A stretch of DNA of 64,000 nt from Kushneria phosphatilytica (GTDB lineage Bacteria > Pseudomonadota > Gammaproteobacteria > Pseudomonadales > Halomonadaceae): contig NZ_CP043420.1 of the NCBI RefSeq assembly GCF_008247605.1, positions 310,001 to 374,000 of the forward strand, read 5' to 3'. The notes under the pieces are model-generated. The model had not been told where the DNA came from, searched no databases, and worked only from the letters and a program-made list of their open reading frames with translations. A program made the translations under genes and the position numbers. Shown one piece after another: positions 1 through 10,436 of the stretch. Position 1 is the stretch's first letter. Each line of letters begins with the position of its first letter.

Positions 1-232
1 CGAGGCCGCCAATCATCTGTTCCAGCTGCGCGCTGTCGGTGATGTCGAGCGGGTGCGTCTCGCAGCCGTACTCGGCCAGCCGGGAGAGCGCCTCGGCATT
101 GCGGCCGAGCGCTACCACGCGCGCGCCCTGGTCGATCAGGGCGCGTGCGGTAGCCTCACCAATGCCGCTGGTGGCGCCGGTGACCACATAGCACCGGCCG
201 TTGAGTGAAGGGTAGTGGCTCTGCTCGCTCAT
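1..232 (-). CDS. Short-chain dehydrogenase/reductase, N-terminal part
   Basis: Only the first 77 residues are in the window; the gene runs off the left edge. The N-terminus shows the Rossmann cofactor motif TGATSGIG at about residues 18-25, then a GRN segment after the second strand, as in classical NAD(P)-dependent SDRs. The ATG at 232 overlaps the stop of the upstream dehydrogenase gene by four bases (ATGA), so the two are translationally coupled and belong to one operon with the ABC importer. In this context it probably oxidises a sugar alcohol or reduces a ketose, but the substrate cannot be read from this fragment. Confidence 0.85.
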   Translation of the reverse strand, partial: MSEQSHYPSLNGRCYVVTGATSGIGEATARALIDQGARVVALGRNAEALSRLAEYGCETHPLDITDSAQLEQMIGGL

Positions 233-1338
233 GGAATCAGTAGCACCTTGATGGATTCGGCTGCGGTCGCCATGCGGAAACCTTCCTCGAACTCGGCCAG
301 CGGCAGCTCGTGGGTGACGATGCCATCGGTCGTGACCAGGCCGCGCGCCATCAGGTCAATGGCCACCGGGAAGGTGCGTGGCGAGAGGTGGGCGCCGCGC
401 ACGTCGAGCTCCTTGCGGTCCCCGATGATCGACCAGTCCACCGTGGTCTCCTTGCCGAACACGCTGAACTCCACAAAGCGCCCCAGCTTGCGAATGATAT
501 CCAGCCCCTGACGCACCCCGCTCGGAGAGCCGGTCGCTTCGATGTAGACATCGCAGCCGTAGCCGCCGGTCAGCGCGCGAACCTCCTCGCCCACGTCATC
601 CCGAGAGGGATTGAGTACCACATCGGCCCCGAACTTGCGGGCCAGCTCGAGACGCGCATCCAGCATATCAATGACGATCAGCTGTTTGGGCGTCTTGAGC
701 CGGGCGACCTGTACCATCGCCAGGCCGATCGGGCCGGCGCCGGCGATCACTACGGTGTCGTCGAGCTGGATATCCCCCCGGTTGACCGCATGGATGCCGC
801 AGGCGAGCGGCTCGATGAAGGCTGACTGGGCCAGCGACAGGGCCTGGGGAATGCGATGCAGCCGGGCATTGGCAGGCACCAGCATGTATTCGGCCATGCC
901 GCCATCGGCCACCTGACGCTGGAAGCCGAAGATATTGTGAACCTCGCACATCCAGTAGTGGCCGCTGTCACAGTAGCGGCACTTGCCGCACGGCACGATC
1001 TGCTCGGCGATGGCCCGATCTCCCCGGGCAATATTGAAATGTTCCTCGGCACCCGGGCCCAGCTCGACCACTTCCCCGAAGAACTCGTGCCCGGCGATGA
1101 CCGGCGCCTCCACCCAACCGGGCTGATACTCGCCGCCCCAGAACATCTCGGCACCGGAGCGGCACTTGACGTCGCTGGCGCAGATGCCGCAGGCGCCGAT
1201 CTTCAAAAGGATCTCGTTAGGCCCGGGGCGTGGGCGCTCGACGCTTTCCAGGCGATAGTCCTCGGGGGCGTGACAGACCACGGCCTGCATGGTGGTGCTG
1301 TCGGTAGCGGTGTCGGAGGTGGCGTTGTTCCGTGACAT
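229..1338 (-). CDS. Zinc-dependent polyol dehydrogenase, EltD-like (MDR family)
   Basis: A 369-residue medium-chain alcohol dehydrogenase. The catalytic zinc site is seen in GICASDVKC (about residue 50) and GHEFFGEVVE; the structural zinc cysteines lie in CGKCRYCDSGHYWMC near residue 120. The NAD-binding GAGPIGL is near residue 200. Overall it resembles the erythritol/L-threitol dehydrogenase EltD type, including the region around QIVPCGKCRYC. Expected reaction: oxidation of a polyol to a ketose with NAD+. AGGAG precedes the ATG at 1338. It follows the ABC permease gene and overlaps the SDR gene by four bases. The exact polyol (tetritol or pentitol) is inference; the neighbouring pentulose kinase favours a pentitol such as ribitol or arabitol. 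Confidence 0.85.
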   Translation of the reverse strand: MSRNNATSDTATDSTTMQAVVCHAPEDYRLESVERPRPGPNEILLKIGACGICASDVKCRSGAEMFWGGEYQPGWVEAPVIAGHEFFGEVVELGPGAEEHFNIARGDRAIAEQIVPCGKCRYCDSGHYWMCEVHNIFGFQRQVADGGMAEYMLVPANARLHRIPQALSLAQSAFIEPLACGIHAVNRGDIQLDDTVVIAGAGPIGLAMVQVARLKTPKQLIVIDMLDARLELARKFGADVVLNPSRDDVGEEVRALTGGYGCDVYIEATGSPSGVRQGLDIIRKLGRFVEFSVFGKETTVDWSIIGDRKELDVRGAHLSPRTFPVAIDLMARGLVTTDGIVTHELPLAEFEEGFRMATAAESIKVLLIP

Positions 1339-1359
1339 TGGGATGCTCCTTCCATGCGA

Positions 1360-2343
1360 TCAGCTGTTGCGAGAGCGGCCGATGTAAATGGCCAGCAGGA
1401 TAATGGCGCCCTTGACGACGTCCTGGAGGTAGGGAGAGACCCCCAGCAGATTGAGCCCGTTGTTGAGAATGGCCAGCAGCATGGCGCCCACCAGCGTGCC
1501 GAGAATGGCACCGCGACCGCCGGAAATGGCCGCGCCGCCGAGCACCACCGCCGCAATGGCATCGAGCTCGAAACCGGTACCGGCGTTGGGCTGACCGCTC
1601 ATCAGGCGTGAGGTCAGGACCAGCCCGGCAATGGCAGCAGTCAGACCGCTGACGGTGTAGACCAGCACCTTGATGCGCGAGACACGAATACCGGTCAGGC
1701 GGGTGGCTTCCTCGTTGCCGCCGATGGCATAGATGTAGCGACCGATCGGAGTGTGATGCATCACCAGCCAGGCGATGGCGTACACCAGCAGCATGATCAG
1801 GATGGGCACTTCGAGCCCCAGCAGCTCGCCGCGGCCGAAGAAGGAGAAGCCCATCGGCAGCCCGGAAATCGGATAGCCGCCGGTGTAGATCAGCGCCAGC
1901 CCGCGTGCCATGCCCATGGTGGCGAGCGTGACGATGATCGGTGGCATGCGCCCGAAAGCGACACAGCCGCCGTTGAAGGCGCCCAGCGCCATGCCCAGCA
2001 ACAGGCCGGCGATTACGGCCAGCGTCGGAGGCCAGCCGGCGGCCATCAGTCCGGCCATGATGGTGCCGGAAAGCGCCATGACCGGCCCCACCGAGAGATC
2101 GATACCCCCGGTGAAGATGGCAAAGCTCATGCCCACCGCAATGATCGCAATGATCGAGCCCTGGCGAGCGACATTGGTGAGGTTGTTGGCACTGAGGAAG
2201 TTGTCGTTGACCAGCGCCATGGCGATGAAGACCACCACGAAGCCGATTACGGGATAGAGCACCGGGGATCGCCGGTAGCGGGCCAGACGGCGGCGCAGTC
2301 CAGCGCGCGAGGCCCGGGGAGAGGCTTCAGCTGACTTTTGCAT
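1360..2343 (-). CDS. ABC sugar importer, permease (RbsC type)
   Basis: A 327-residue polytopic inner-membrane protein of the ribose/xylose permease family. A basic N-terminus is followed by about eight to ten hydrophobic segments. Family signatures include [15 protein letters not shown] near residue 80 and [14 protein letters not shown] near 210, the loop that contacts the ATPase. Its start overlaps the end of the ATP-binding gene by 17 bases. It forms the channel for the sugar or polyol delivered by the binding protein encoded at 3912-4868. Confidence 0.93.
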   Translation of the reverse strand: MQKSAEASPRASRAGLRRRLARYRRSPVLYPVIGFVVVFIAMALVNDNFLSANNLTNVARQGSIIAIIAVGMSFAIFTGGIDLSVGPVMALSGTIMAGLMAAGWPPTLAVIAGLLLGMALGAFNGGCVAFGRMPPIIVTLATMGMARGLALIYTGGYPISGLPMGFSFFGRGELLGLEVPILIMLLVYAIAWLVMHHTPIGRYIYAIGGNEEATRLTGIRVSRIKVLVYTVSGLTAAIAGLVLTSRLMSGQPNAGTGFELDAIAAVVLGGAAISGGRGAILGTLVGAMLLAILNNGLNLLGVSPYLQDVVKGAIILLAIYIGRSRNS

Positions 2344-3838
2344 CGGAATGTCCTCGGGTGGCGTGGGTCATGATCGTGTGGGCGTCGATGGCATCGCCTT
2401 CGAGTTCGGCGACGATATGGCCCTTGCTGAATACCGCGACGCGATCGCACAGGTGCGTGATCTCGGGCAGCTCCGAGGAGATCATGATGATCGACACACC
2501 GCGCTCGGTGAGCTGCTTCATCATGGTGTAGATCTCGGATTTGGCGCCGACATCGATACCCCGGGTCGGCTCATCGAAAATCAGCACCCGACAGCCCCGT
2601 TCAAGCCAGCGGGCAATGACCACCTTCTGCTGATTGCCGCCGCTGAGCTTGCCGACCGGCGTATCCGCATCGGGCGCCTTGATGCGCACGGTCTGCATCA
2701 GGCGTTCGACGGCGTGCTGTTCACGGCCGCGATGAATCAGCGGGGCGGGGCGATAGAACTGCGCCAGGTGATTGAGGGTGATGTTGTCGGTGCAGGAGAA
2801 CGGCAGGATCAGCCCCTGTCGCTTGCGATTTTCCGGCAGCAGGCCGATCCCGCGGGCCAGCGCATCTGCCGGGGTGCGAAACGTGACCGGCTGCCCATCC
2901 ATGCGGATGTGACGCTCAACGACCGGATAGGCCCCGATCATGCCCAGCGCCATTTCACTGCGCCCGGAACCGACCAGCCCGGCAAAGCCGAGAATTTCGC
3001 CCTGATGCAGGTGAAAGCTGTCTGTCTGTTCGCCTGCCACCATGCGGATCGATTCGACCTCCAGGATCACCTGCTCGGGATCGGCATGGGAGTGGCGCAG
3101 CGGGAAGACATTATCGACCCGGCGGCCCACCATCATTTTCACCAGCTGGCCGTGGTCGGCTTCGGCGACTTCACGCGTGCCGACATAGGTGCCATCGCGC
3201 AGCACGGTGACCCGATCGCAGATCTCGAAGATCTCTTCCATGTGATGCGAGATGAAGACCATCCCCACGCCCTGCTGGCGCAGCTCGCGCATGATGCTGA
3301 ACAGGCGCTCGGTTTCGCCGGGGGTCAGTGGGGCGGTGGGTTCATCGAGCACCAGCAGGCGGGCGTTGAGTGAGAGCGCCTTGGCAATCTCGATGAACTG
3401 CTGATCGGCCACGCTCAGCGAATCGATGGGCACGTCGGTGGCAATGTCGATGCCCAGGCGCTCGAACAGCTCGGCCGTTTCACGGCGCATGCGGCGATGA
3501 TCGATCAGCCCCCAGCGATTGCGTGGTTCGCGGCCGAGAAAGATGTTGTCGATGGCGTTCAGCCACGGAATCAGGCTGAACTCCTGAAAGATGATGCCGA
3601 TGCCGGCGGCGCAGGCATCGCGATAGTTGCGAAATTCGACCGGCTGATCGTCCAGGCGTATCTCGCCGCTGTCGGGGGCGTGAATACCGCACAGGATCTT
3701 CATCAGGGTGGATTTGCCGGCCCCGTTTTCCCCCAGCAGGGCATGAATCTCGCCGGCCCGGACTTCCAGGCTGACCTCGCTGAGGGCCTGAACGCCGGGA
3801 AACGACTTGCTGATGTGGTCGAGTGTCAGTAGCGGCAT
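2327..3838 (-). CDS. ABC sugar importer, double ATP-binding protein (RbsA type)
   Basis: A 503-residue fused ATPase with two ABC domains, typical of carbohydrate importers of the CUT2 class. The first half has Walker [10 protein letters not shown] (about residue 38) and Walker [12 protein letters not shown]; the second half has the degenerate Walker [10 protein letters not shown], usual for this family, and the signature LSGGNQQKV near residue 395. It lies between the binding-protein and permease genes and is separated from the former by a 73-base gap holding a perfect hairpin. It powers uptake of the same substrate. Confidence 0.95.
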   Translation of the reverse strand: MPLLTLDHISKSFPGVQALSEVSLEVRAGEIHALLGENGAGKSTLMKILCGIHAPDSGEIRLDDQPVEFRNYRDACAAGIGIIFQEFSLIPWLNAIDNIFLGREPRNRWGLIDHRRMRRETAELFERLGIDIATDVPIDSLSVADQQFIEIAKALSLNARLLVLDEPTAPLTPGETERLFSIMRELRQQGVGMVFISHHMEEIFEICDRVTVLRDGTYVGTREVAEADHGQLVKMMVGRRVDNVFPLRHSHADPEQVILEVESIRMVAGEQTDSFHLHQGEILGFAGLVGSGRSEMALGMIGAYPVVERHIRMDGQPVTFRTPADALARGIGLLPENRKRQGLILPFSCTDNITLNHLAQFYRPAPLIHRGREQHAVERLMQTVRIKAPDADTPVGKLSGGNQQKVVIARWLERGCRVLIFDEPTRGIDVGAKSEIYTMMKQLTERGVSIIMISSELPEITHLCDRVAVFSKGHIVAELEGDAIDAHTIMTHATRGHSDAKVS

Positions 3839-3871
3839 GGGACCTCCCGGTCCTTTCCATGACGTGCGGTG

Positions 3872-3901
3872 CCGGAGCCGCTACAGCCAGCGCGGCTCCG
3901 G
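3872..3901 (-). promoter_or_regulatory. Intercistronic hairpin after the binding-protein gene
   Basis: CCGGAGCCG at 3872-3880 pairs perfectly with CGGCTCCGG at 3893-3901. It sits just downstream of the binding-protein stop and before the ATPase gene, with no T-run. Such structures usually protect the upstream message from 3' decay and give the binding protein in excess. The function is inference. Confidence 0.6.
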
Positions 3902-3911
3902 TCAGCATCGC

Positions 3912-4868
3912 TTACCAGTGGAAGCTGTCTGCGTTCTCCTGCGTGATCAGCTCGACATCGATCGGGACCGTTTTGGGCACGTCCTTGCCGTGGTAGCTGT
4001 CCACGGCCACCTCCAGCGCTTTCGTGACCATTTCACGCGGATGCTGGGCCGAGGTGGCGATAAAGGGCGAGCCCTTTTTGGCGATTTCCGACACCGCTTC
4101 GGGGTTGCCATCGACGCTGACCAGCTTGACGTCGCCGCCGCTTGAGCGAATGGCCGTCAGTGCGCCCAGCGAGCCGATGTCGTTGACGCTGAACAGACCA
4201 GCCAGATCGGGGTGGGCCTGCAGCATGTTCTCGGTCACGCTCATGGCCTGCGCGCGTTCCTGATGCCCGTTCTGCTTGTCGACCACGCTGATGCCGGAGT
4301 ACTCCTTGAGTGCGGCCTGGCAGCCCTCGACGCGCTGCAGGATCGGCACTACCGGAATGCCATCGAGAATCGCGACCTTGCCCTTGCCATCGAGCGACTC
4401 CGCCAGGTAGTGGCAGGCCTGATAGCCGGCATCGCGGTTTTTCGAGCCGACAAAGGAGGTGATCGGTCCTTCCGCCTGGGCATCCACGGCGACCACCGGC
4501 ACCTCGGCATCGCTGGCGGACATCACCGCCGACTGCACGCCGACCGAGTCGGTAGGATTGAGCAGCAGAATATCGACCCCGCGCTGCAGCATGTCCTCCA
4601 CATCACTGACCTGCTTGGAGACATCGTGGCGAGCATCGGTCACGATCAGCTGGGCGCCCATGTCGTTGACGGCCTTCTTGAGGGCATCCTGCATGGTGAC
4701 GAAGTAGGCGTTGTTGAGCTCCTGAAAGGACATGCCGATGACGAGATCGCTGTCGGCCTTTTTGTCCTGATCCGCGGCCTGGACCGCTGGGCTGGCGGCC
4801 AGCGGCAGCATGGCGGCGGTCGTGACGGCAAGCGCCAGACGGGTGCGATGGGCAATGCTCCTGAACAT
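3912..4868 (-). CDS. ABC sugar importer, periplasmic binding protein (RbsB type)
   Basis: I chose the ATG at 4868, preceded by AGGGGG, because it gives a clean Sec signal peptide: a basic start MFRSIAHRTR, a hydrophobic core and cleavage near AVQAAD. An upstream in-frame start at 4970 would bury the signal. The mature protein has the type I periplasmic sugar-binding fold: QELNNAYFVTMQDAL, then GVDILLLNPTD, then SVDGNPEAVSEI. Length is 318 residues, normal for the family. It is first in the operon and probably captures a polyol or pentose; the ligand cannot be read from sequence. Confidence 0.92.
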   Translation of the reverse strand: MFRSIAHRTRLALAVTTAAMLPLAASPAVQAADQDKKADSDLVIGMSFQELNNAYFVTMQDALKKAVNDMGAQLIVTDARHDVSKQVSDVEDMLQRGVDILLLNPTDSVGVQSAVMSASDAEVPVVAVDAQAEGPITSFVGSKNRDAGYQACHYLAESLDGKGKVAILDGIPVVPILQRVEGCQAALKEYSGISVVDKQNGHQERAQAMSVTENMLQAHPDLAGLFSVNDIGSLGALTAIRSSGGDVKLVSVDGNPEAVSEIAKKGSPFIATSAQHPREMVTKALEVAVDSYHGKDVPKTVPIDVELITQENADSFHW

Positions 4869-4944
4869 GATGCGTCCCCCTGAAATAGCGGTTGAGTGCT
4901 TGTTGAGCGCTGTGTCGATGCCGATGGACATGAGCATGTCCTGA

Positions 4945-4966
4945 AAAATGTTATCGTTGTCATTTT
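4945..4966. promoter_or_regulatory. LacI-family-type operator in the transporter/kinase divergent region
   Basis: A 22-base imperfect palindrome with outer arms AAAATG/CATTTT and a central CG, reading ATGACAACGATAACAT on the minus strand. The central CG dyad and the half-site TGACAACG are typical of LacI/GalR-family operators. It lies 77 bases upstream of the binding-protein ATG and 151 bases upstream of the kinase start, so one regulator could control both units. No LacI-type gene is in the window; it may lie beyond the left edge. Confidence 0.55.
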
Positions 4967-5116
4967 CCATTCAGACGCTGTTGGCGAGCCGCCGCAATTC
5001 GTCTTTGGCGTAAAAGACCAAAGTCGTGTGTGCGATCACTGGCGCTGCACAGCAGTCGGCGCCAGGGTAGAGCCGAATCGAAACGCAAGCTCTGGCCCAG
5101 CAGGGGGAGTCAGTCA

Positions 5117-6730
5117 ATGCCGCACTACCATGTGAGCGTAGATGTAGGATCGGCCAGCGTGCGCGCCGGTGTCTTCGACACGGCCGGGCAATGCCTGGCG
5201 CAGGCCGCCCGCCCGATCGAGCAGTACCGGCCGCAGGCCGATTTCGTCGAGCAGTCCAGCGACAATATCTGGACGCAATGTGTGGCCGCGGTGCGTGACG
5301 CCGTGGCGCGCTCTGCGGTGAACGCAGCCGATATCGCCGGGCTGGGCTTTGACGCGACCTGCTCGCTGGTGGCGCTGGGTGACACCGGTCATCCGGTTTC
5401 GGTCTCGCCGACCGATGAGGACGCCCACAACATCGTGATGTGGATGGATCATCGCGCCATCGGAGAAGCGTCAGAGATCGCTGCCACCGGCCATGAGGCG
5501 CTGAAGTATATCGGCGGCCAGGTCAGCCCCGAGCTGGAGCTGCCCAAGCTGCTGTGGCTGAAACGCCAGCGCCCGGATCAGTTCGAGCGGGCCGCTCTCT
5601 ATCTTGATCTCGCCGATTTCATGGTGGCGCGTGCCATCGGTGATTTTGATCACGAACAGGTCGGCGAGCCGGGTCGCAGCGTCTGTACCCAGGTCTGCAA
5701 GTGGCTCTATCTCGCCCATGAGGGGCGCTGGCCGGAAGATCTGCTGGCAGAGCTGGGGCTGGAATCACTGCTGGAAAAGCCGGCCATGCAGGGAGCAATT
5801 CGCGAAGTGGGCTCGAGCGCCGGCACGCTGTCGGCGGCAGCGGCCGAGGCGATGGGGCTGCATGACAACGTGGTGGTCGCGACCGGGCTGATCGATGCCC
5901 ATGCCGGGGCACTGGGCATGCTGGGCAATGATCCGGAAGGCTCGCTTGCGGTCATCGCTGGCACCTCGGCGTGTCACATCGCCTTTTCGCGCGAGCCCTG
6001 TTTCGTGCCTGGCGTCTGGGGGCCTTATCGCGGCGCGGTACTGCCCGATGGCTGGATCAACGAGGGCGGCCAGAGCGCGGTCGGTGCCCTGATCGATCAC
6101 GTCATTGCCGACAGTGCGGCCAGTGCCTCCCTGAAATCGGCCGCCGAGACCGCCGGGGTCAGCCACTTCGAGCTGCTCAATCAGCGCCTCTCGGAACTCG
6201 AGCGCGACCAGGGGGAACTCACCGCAGACGTGCATCTGCTGGATTATCATCATGGCAACCGATCACCGCGGGCGGATGCCTCGCTGCGGGGCATGGTCAG
6301 CGGGCTCGATCTGAACGAGGATATCGATGCGCTGGCAGTGCGCTATCTCGCGACCCTTCAGGCGATTGCCTATGGCACCCGGCATATCGTTGAGGCGCTC
6401 AACGGCAACGGTCACACCATCGAACGGCTACGCCTGTGCGGTGGGGCGCTGAAAAACGAGCGCTGGTTGCAGGAGATGGCGGATGCCACCGGGCTGACCA
6501 TCGAGCTGCCGAGCGAGCCGGAAACCGTGCTGCTGGGCGGGGCGATGCTGGCGGCGACCGCCTGCGGAGATTATCCGGGGCTGCGTGAGGCGGCGGCGGG
6601 CATGAGTGGTACCGATCGACGACTCGAGCCGAACCCGTCGCGTCGCGCCTTTCACGATGCCAAATACCGGGTGTATCACGAGCTGCATGCCGATCAGCAA
6701 AAGTACCGCGAACTCATGAACCCGGAGTAA
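5117..6730 (+). CDS. FGGY-family pentulose kinase (D-ribulokinase type)
   Basis: A 537-residue sugar kinase. The phosphate-1 motif VDVGSASVRAGVFD is at the N-terminus; GFDATCSLV and WMDHRA follow, as in the FGGY/5-carbon ketose kinases rather than glycerol or xylulose kinases. The C-terminal half has the adenosine-binding RLCGGALKN. I chose ATG 5117, with GGGGGAG eight bases upstream; the frame is open further upstream but has no ribosome site there. It is transcribed away from the polyol importer and dehydrogenases and probably phosphorylates the ketose they make, feeding ribulose 5-phosphate to the pentose phosphate pathway. Substrate assignment is inference. Confidence 0.85.
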   Translation: MPHYHVSVDVGSASVRAGVFDTAGQCLAQAARPIEQYRPQADFVEQSSDNIWTQCVAAVRDAVARSAVNAADIAGLGFDATCSLVALGDTGHPVSVSPTDEDAHNIVMWMDHRAIGEASEIAATGHEALKYIGGQVSPELELPKLLWLKRQRPDQFERAALYLDLADFMVARAIGDFDHEQVGEPGRSVCTQVCKWLYLAHEGRWPEDLLAELGLESLLEKPAMQGAIREVGSSAGTLSAAAAEAMGLHDNVVVATGLIDAHAGALGMLGNDPEGSLAVIAGTSACHIAFSREPCFVPGVWGPYRGAVLPDGWINEGGQSAVGALIDHVIADSAASASLKSAAETAGVSHFELLNQRLSELERDQGELTADVHLLDYHHGNRSPRADASLRGMVSGLDLNEDIDALAVRYLATLQAIAYGTRHIVEALNGNGHTIERLRLCGGALKNERWLQEMADATGLTIELPSEPETVLLGGAMLAATACGDYPGLREAAAGMSGTDRRLEPNPSRRAFHDAKYRVYHELHADQQKYRELMNPE

Positions 6731-6765
6731 ATGGCACCATGGCCGGCGCTGATGGAGTCTGCGGT

Positions 6766-9138
6766 TCAGGCGTCGGCCGTGTCGGGTTCTTCCAGTGCCA
6801 GGCGGGTGACTTCCTCGATATGCTCGACCCAGTGGAAGGTCAGCTGTTCGCGTGCCTGCTCGGGAATGTCCTCCCAGTCGCGCCGATTGCGCGCAGGCAG
6901 TAGCACCGTGTGTATCCCGGCGCGCTGTGCCGCCAGAACCTTCTCCTTGATGCCGCCGACCGGCAGTACCAGACCCCGCAGCGTGATTTCTCCGGTCATG
7001 GCCAGATCGGCATGCACGCAGCGCCCGGTCAACAGCGACATCAGTGCTGTATGAATGGCAATCCCGGCGCTGGGGCCATCCTTGGGTATGGCGCCGGCCG
7101 GCACATGCACATGAATATCCGATTGACCCAGCTGCCTGGCATCCAGTCCCAGTTCGGTTGCGCGGGCGCGGATCAGACTCAGCGCCGTTTGAGCGCTCTC
7201 CTTCATGACGTCGCCCAGCTGGCCGGTGAGGATCAGGCGACCACTGCCTTCGGCGCGACTGGCTTCGATGAACAGGATATCGCCGCCGACCGGGGTCCAG
7301 GCCAGGCCGGTGGCCACACCCGGCACACTGGTGCGCATTGCCAGTTCGTTATCGAAGCGTGGCGCCCCGAGAATCGTGGCCAGATCGCCGGTATCCACGG
7401 CCAGGGCCGCCATCTCGCCTTCGGCAATGCGCACTGCGGCATGCCGCGCCACGGCGCCGATCAGCCGTTCAAGATTGCGTACACCCGCTTCGCGGGTATA
7501 GGCGGTCACCAGCTGATACAGGGCAGCATCGGTCAGGGTGAGCCGGGTCTCGTCGAGTCCACACGCCTGGCGCTGACGGGCGATCAGATAACGCCGGGCG
7601 ATTTCCACCTTCTCTTCCGCGGTGTAGCCGGGCAGCTCGATGACCTCCATGCGATCACGCAGCGGCCCGGGGATCTGGTCGAGCACGTTGGCGGTGGCGA
7701 TGAACATCACCCGGCTGAGATCGAATGGCACGCCCAGATAGGTGTCGCGGAAGGTGGCGTTCTGTTCGGGGTCGAGCACCTCGAGCATGGCACTGGCGGG
7801 GTCGCCCTGGATGCCGGCGCCGAGCTTGTCCATCTCATCAAGCATGAATACCGGATTGCGGGTGCCGGCCTTGCGCAGCCCCTGGAGGATGTTGCCGGGG
7901 AGCGCGCCGATATAGGTGCGCCGGTGCCCGCGTATTTCGGCTTCATCATGGACACCCCCGAGGCTGGCGCGAATGAATTTCCGCCCCATGGCCCGGGCGA
8001 TGCTCTGGCCCAGTGAGGTCTTGCCTACCCCGGGTGGCCCCACAAAGCAGAGAATGGGGCTGCGTCCTTCGGGGTTGAGCTTGTGTATGGCGAGATGCTC
8101 GAGAATGCGCTTTTTGATGCGCTCAAGCCCATAGTGATCGGCATCGAGGATGCCTCGGGCGGCGGTGATATCAATATGTTCCTCGTCGAGGGAGGACCAG
8201 GGCAGCTCCAGCAGCCAGTCGAGATAGGTGCGCGCCATGGTGTACTCGGCTGCCCCCTCGGGCATGCGAGCCAGCCGGGCGAGTTCACGACGTGCCTGAC
8301 TCTCGGCCTCCTCGGGCATGTCTGCCTCGTCGATGCGCGTCTCCAGCGCTCGCAGTTCCTCGTCGTGCTCACTGCCTTCTCCCAGCTCCTGCTGGATGGA
8401 GCGCAGCTGTTCACGCAGCACGGCTTCGCGCTGTCGTTCCGACATGCTCTCCTGGGTACGCTGACTGATCTTCTGTGACAGCCGAAGCACTTCCACCCGA
8501 TAGTCGAGACGCTGCTGAACGCGCTCCATGCGAGCGCGTAGATCGGTCAGTTCGAGAATCTCCTGCTTTTCATCCGGTGTGAGATCGAGATAGCCGGCAA
8601 TGGTATCCGCCAGCAGCGCCGGGCGGTCAATGGCGCGTACCGCCCGGATCAGTTCTTCAGGCGTCTGGGGGAGCAATTGCAGGGCTTCCAGCGCTTGCGA
8701 GCGCAGGGTGAGCAGTCGGGCTTCGATCTCGGGGTCGTGTATCTCACGGGGAGAGATGTGCTCCACCCGGGCGAGCAGGAAGGGGTAGCCATCGATATAG
8801 TTGAGAATGCGAAAACGCGACTGCCCATGGCAGATCAGGCTGTGGCCATCTTCACCGACGATGTAACGCAGGATCGAGGCCATGGTGCCCACCGAATACA
8901 GATCATCCGGACCGGGATCGGTGACGTCGGCCTCGCGCTGCAACACCAGCCCCAGCGAGCGTCCACTCTTTACGGCTTCCTGCACGGCCGCGACCGAGCC
9001 GGGGCGGCCTACCGAGATGGGAAGAACAAGCTCCGGAAACAGCACCACATTACGCATCGGCACAATGATCAGTACATCATCGGGCAGCCGATGTTCGCTG
9101 CCGCTTGTGGTTCCGGTGGATGAGTCGGTGTCATTCAT
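6766..9138 (-). CDS. lon: ATP-dependent protease Lon (LonA type)
   Basis: A 790-residue cytoplasmic AAA+ protease. The N-terminal substrate-binding domain begins at [19 protein letters not shown] coiled-coil region follows (residues about 190-280). The AAA+ module has Walker [10 protein letters not shown] near 365 and Walker [10 protein letters not shown] near 430. The C-terminal protease domain shows the catalytic serine in KDGPSAG (about 690) and the lysine in GGIKEKV (about 732). GGAGG lies before the ATG. It is 15 bases downstream of an Hsp20 gene, which suggests a stress-induced pair. The usual clpX neighbours are absent, so it may be a second, accessory Lon. Confidence 0.95.
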   Translation of the reverse strand: MNDTDSSTGTTSGSEHRLPDDVLIIVPMRNVVLFPELVLPISVGRPGSVAAVQEAVKSGRSLGLVLQREADVTDPGPDDLYSVGTMASILRYIVGEDGHSLICHGQSRFRILNYIDGYPFLLARVEHISPREIHDPEIEARLLTLRSQALEALQLLPQTPEELIRAVRAIDRPALLADTIAGYLDLTPDEKQEILELTDLRARMERVQQRLDYRVEVLRLSQKISQRTQESMSERQREAVLREQLRSIQQELGEGSEHDEELRALETRIDEADMPEEAESQARRELARLARMPEGAAEYTMARTYLDWLLELPWSSLDEEHIDITAARGILDADHYGLERIKKRILEHLAIHKLNPEGRSPILCFVGPPGVGKTSLGQSIARAMGRKFIRASLGGVHDEAEIRGHRRTYIGALPGNILQGLRKAGTRNPVFMLDEMDKLGAGIQGDPASAMLEVLDPEQNATFRDTYLGVPFDLSRVMFIATANVLDQIPGPLRDRMEVIELPGYTAEEKVEIARRYLIARQRQACGLDETRLTLTDAALYQLVTAYTREAGVRNLERLIGAVARHAAVRIAEGEMAALAVDTGDLATILGAPRFDNELAMRTSVPGVATGLAWTPVGGDILFIEASRAEGSGRLILTGQLGDVMKESAQTALSLIRARATELGLDARQLGQSDIHVHVPAGAIPKDGPSAGIAIHTALMSLLTGRCVHADLAMTGEITLRGLVLPVGGIKEKVLAAQRAGIHTVLLPARNRRDWEDIPEQAREQLTFHWVEHIEEVTRLALEEPDTADA

Positions 9139-9153
9139 GGCACGCCTCCTCGC

Positions 9154-9555
9154 TCAGCTTGAACGCAGGTCAAGATACAGACAGCCATCACGCCATTCGC
9201 GTCTTGCCATTCGGTATTGACCGGGCGGCAGGGGGACCCGGCGCTCGAAATGACCGAACGGGATCTCCAACCGCTGCATGGAAGCACCGGCCGCCGCCGT
9301 GGGTAGCGGTCGTTCGGCCCGCACCAGCAGTGCTTCCGCTTCGGTATAGACCTCGATACTGTCGCCATCGGCCCCGGGCAGGGCGACGATCAACCAGAGC
9401 CCACCGGGGTAATGGTAGAGATCCACCGGTGGCTCCCAGTTCGGCAGCGACGCAGCACGGCTGGGGCGGTAAAACTGGCGATGCAGCCGTTCGGCACGAT
9501 CCAGCAGCTCGCAGGCTTCCGCCCACATCAGACGACTCAGGTCCCGTGAAGGCAT
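9154..9555 (-). CDS. Hsp20/alpha-crystallin-like small protein
   Basis: A 133-residue protein with the beta-sandwich pattern of small heat-shock proteins: PPVDLYHYPGGLWLIVALPG, then a strand with EVYTEAEALLVRAER, then RLEIPFGHFERRVPLP. The usual C-terminal IxI tail is missing. The start at 9555 is set by GGGAGG; an upstream in-frame ATG at 9648 lacks one. It probably holds unfolded proteins for the Lon protease encoded directly downstream. Confidence 0.8.
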   Translation of the reverse strand: MPSRDLSRLMWAEACELLDRAERLHRQFYRPSRAASLPNWEPPVDLYHYPGGLWLIVALPGADGDSIEVYTEAEALLVRAERPLPTAAAGASMQRLEIPFGHFERRVPLPPGQYRMARREWRDGCLYLDLRSS

Positions 9556-9680
9556 GATCCCTCCCGCCGAAAGCGCGTCATGGATGAATATTGTCGAAGA
9601 TAGCGCCGGTTGCGTGTCACTACCATGGCCGAATGCGACCTGCGACATCAGGTAGCATTCGGCCTGGTCCGGCGAGGGCG

Positions 9681-10436
9681 TCAGACGTCAGGCTGGGGCG
9701 CGCTGGCGAGAATCTTGCGCAAAAAGGCGCGGGTACGTTCGTCGTCGGGTTGGGTGAACAGCCGGTCGGGCGGGGCCTGTTCGACAATGCGTCCGCCATC
9801 CATGAACACCACCCGATCGGCGACTTCGCGGGCAAACTGCATTTCGTGGCTGACCACGATCATGGTCTGGCGCTCGGTTGCGAGCTGTTTCATCAGCCCC
9901 AGCACTTCCTCGACCCATTCGGGATCAAGCGCCGAGGTCGGCTCGTCGAACAGAATTACTTCGGCACCGGTTGCCATGGCCCGACCGATGCCGATGCGTT
10001 GCTGCTGGCCACCGGAGAGGGCCGCCGGGTAGGCGTCTGCCCGATCGGCCAGGCCAATGCGCTCGAGAATTTCGCGGGCGCGATGGTGCGCCTCGGCCTT
10101 GGCCATGCCCTGTACCACGATCATCGATTCGGCGATGTTTTCCAGCGCCGTCTTGTTGGCAAACAGGGCGTAGTTCTGAAAGACGAAGGCGGTCCGCCGG
10201 CGCAGCGCGAGGATGTCCTGCTTCGTGGCACGCGTGACATCGAGATTCAGGTCACCGACCGTCAGTTGCCCTTCATCCGGCGTTTCCAGAAAGTTGATAC
10301 AGCGCAACAACGTCGATTTACCGGTGCCGGAAGGCCCGATCACGACAATGATTTCGCCACGCTCGAGTTCAAGATCGATGTGATCCAGTACGGTGTGATC
10401 ACCGAAACGCTTGGTGATACCGGAAAGTGCAATCAT
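9681..10436 (-). CDS. Polar amino-acid ABC importer, ATP-binding protein (cystine type)
   Basis: A 251-residue ATPase with Walker A GPSGTGKST (about residue 36), signature LSGGQQQRIGIGRAMA and Walker B VILFDEPTSALDPE. These mark the PAAT family of GlnQ/TcyN. The start codon at 10436 overlaps the stop of the permease gene by four bases (ATGA). An upstream extension in the same frame exists only because it is open inside the permease gene. It energises uptake of cystine or a related amino acid. Confidence 0.93.
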   Translation of the reverse strand: MIALSGITKRFGDHTVLDHIDLELERGEIIVVIGPSGTGKSTLLRCINFLETPDEGQLTVGDLNLDVTRATKQDILALRRRTAFVFQNYALFANKTALENIAESMIVVQGMAKAEAHHRAREILERIGLADRADAYPAALSGGQQQRIGIGRAMATGAEVILFDEPTSALDPEWVEEVLGLMKQLATERQTMIVVSHEMQFAREVADRVVFMDGGRIVEQAPPDRLFTQPDDERTRAFLRKILASAPQPDV

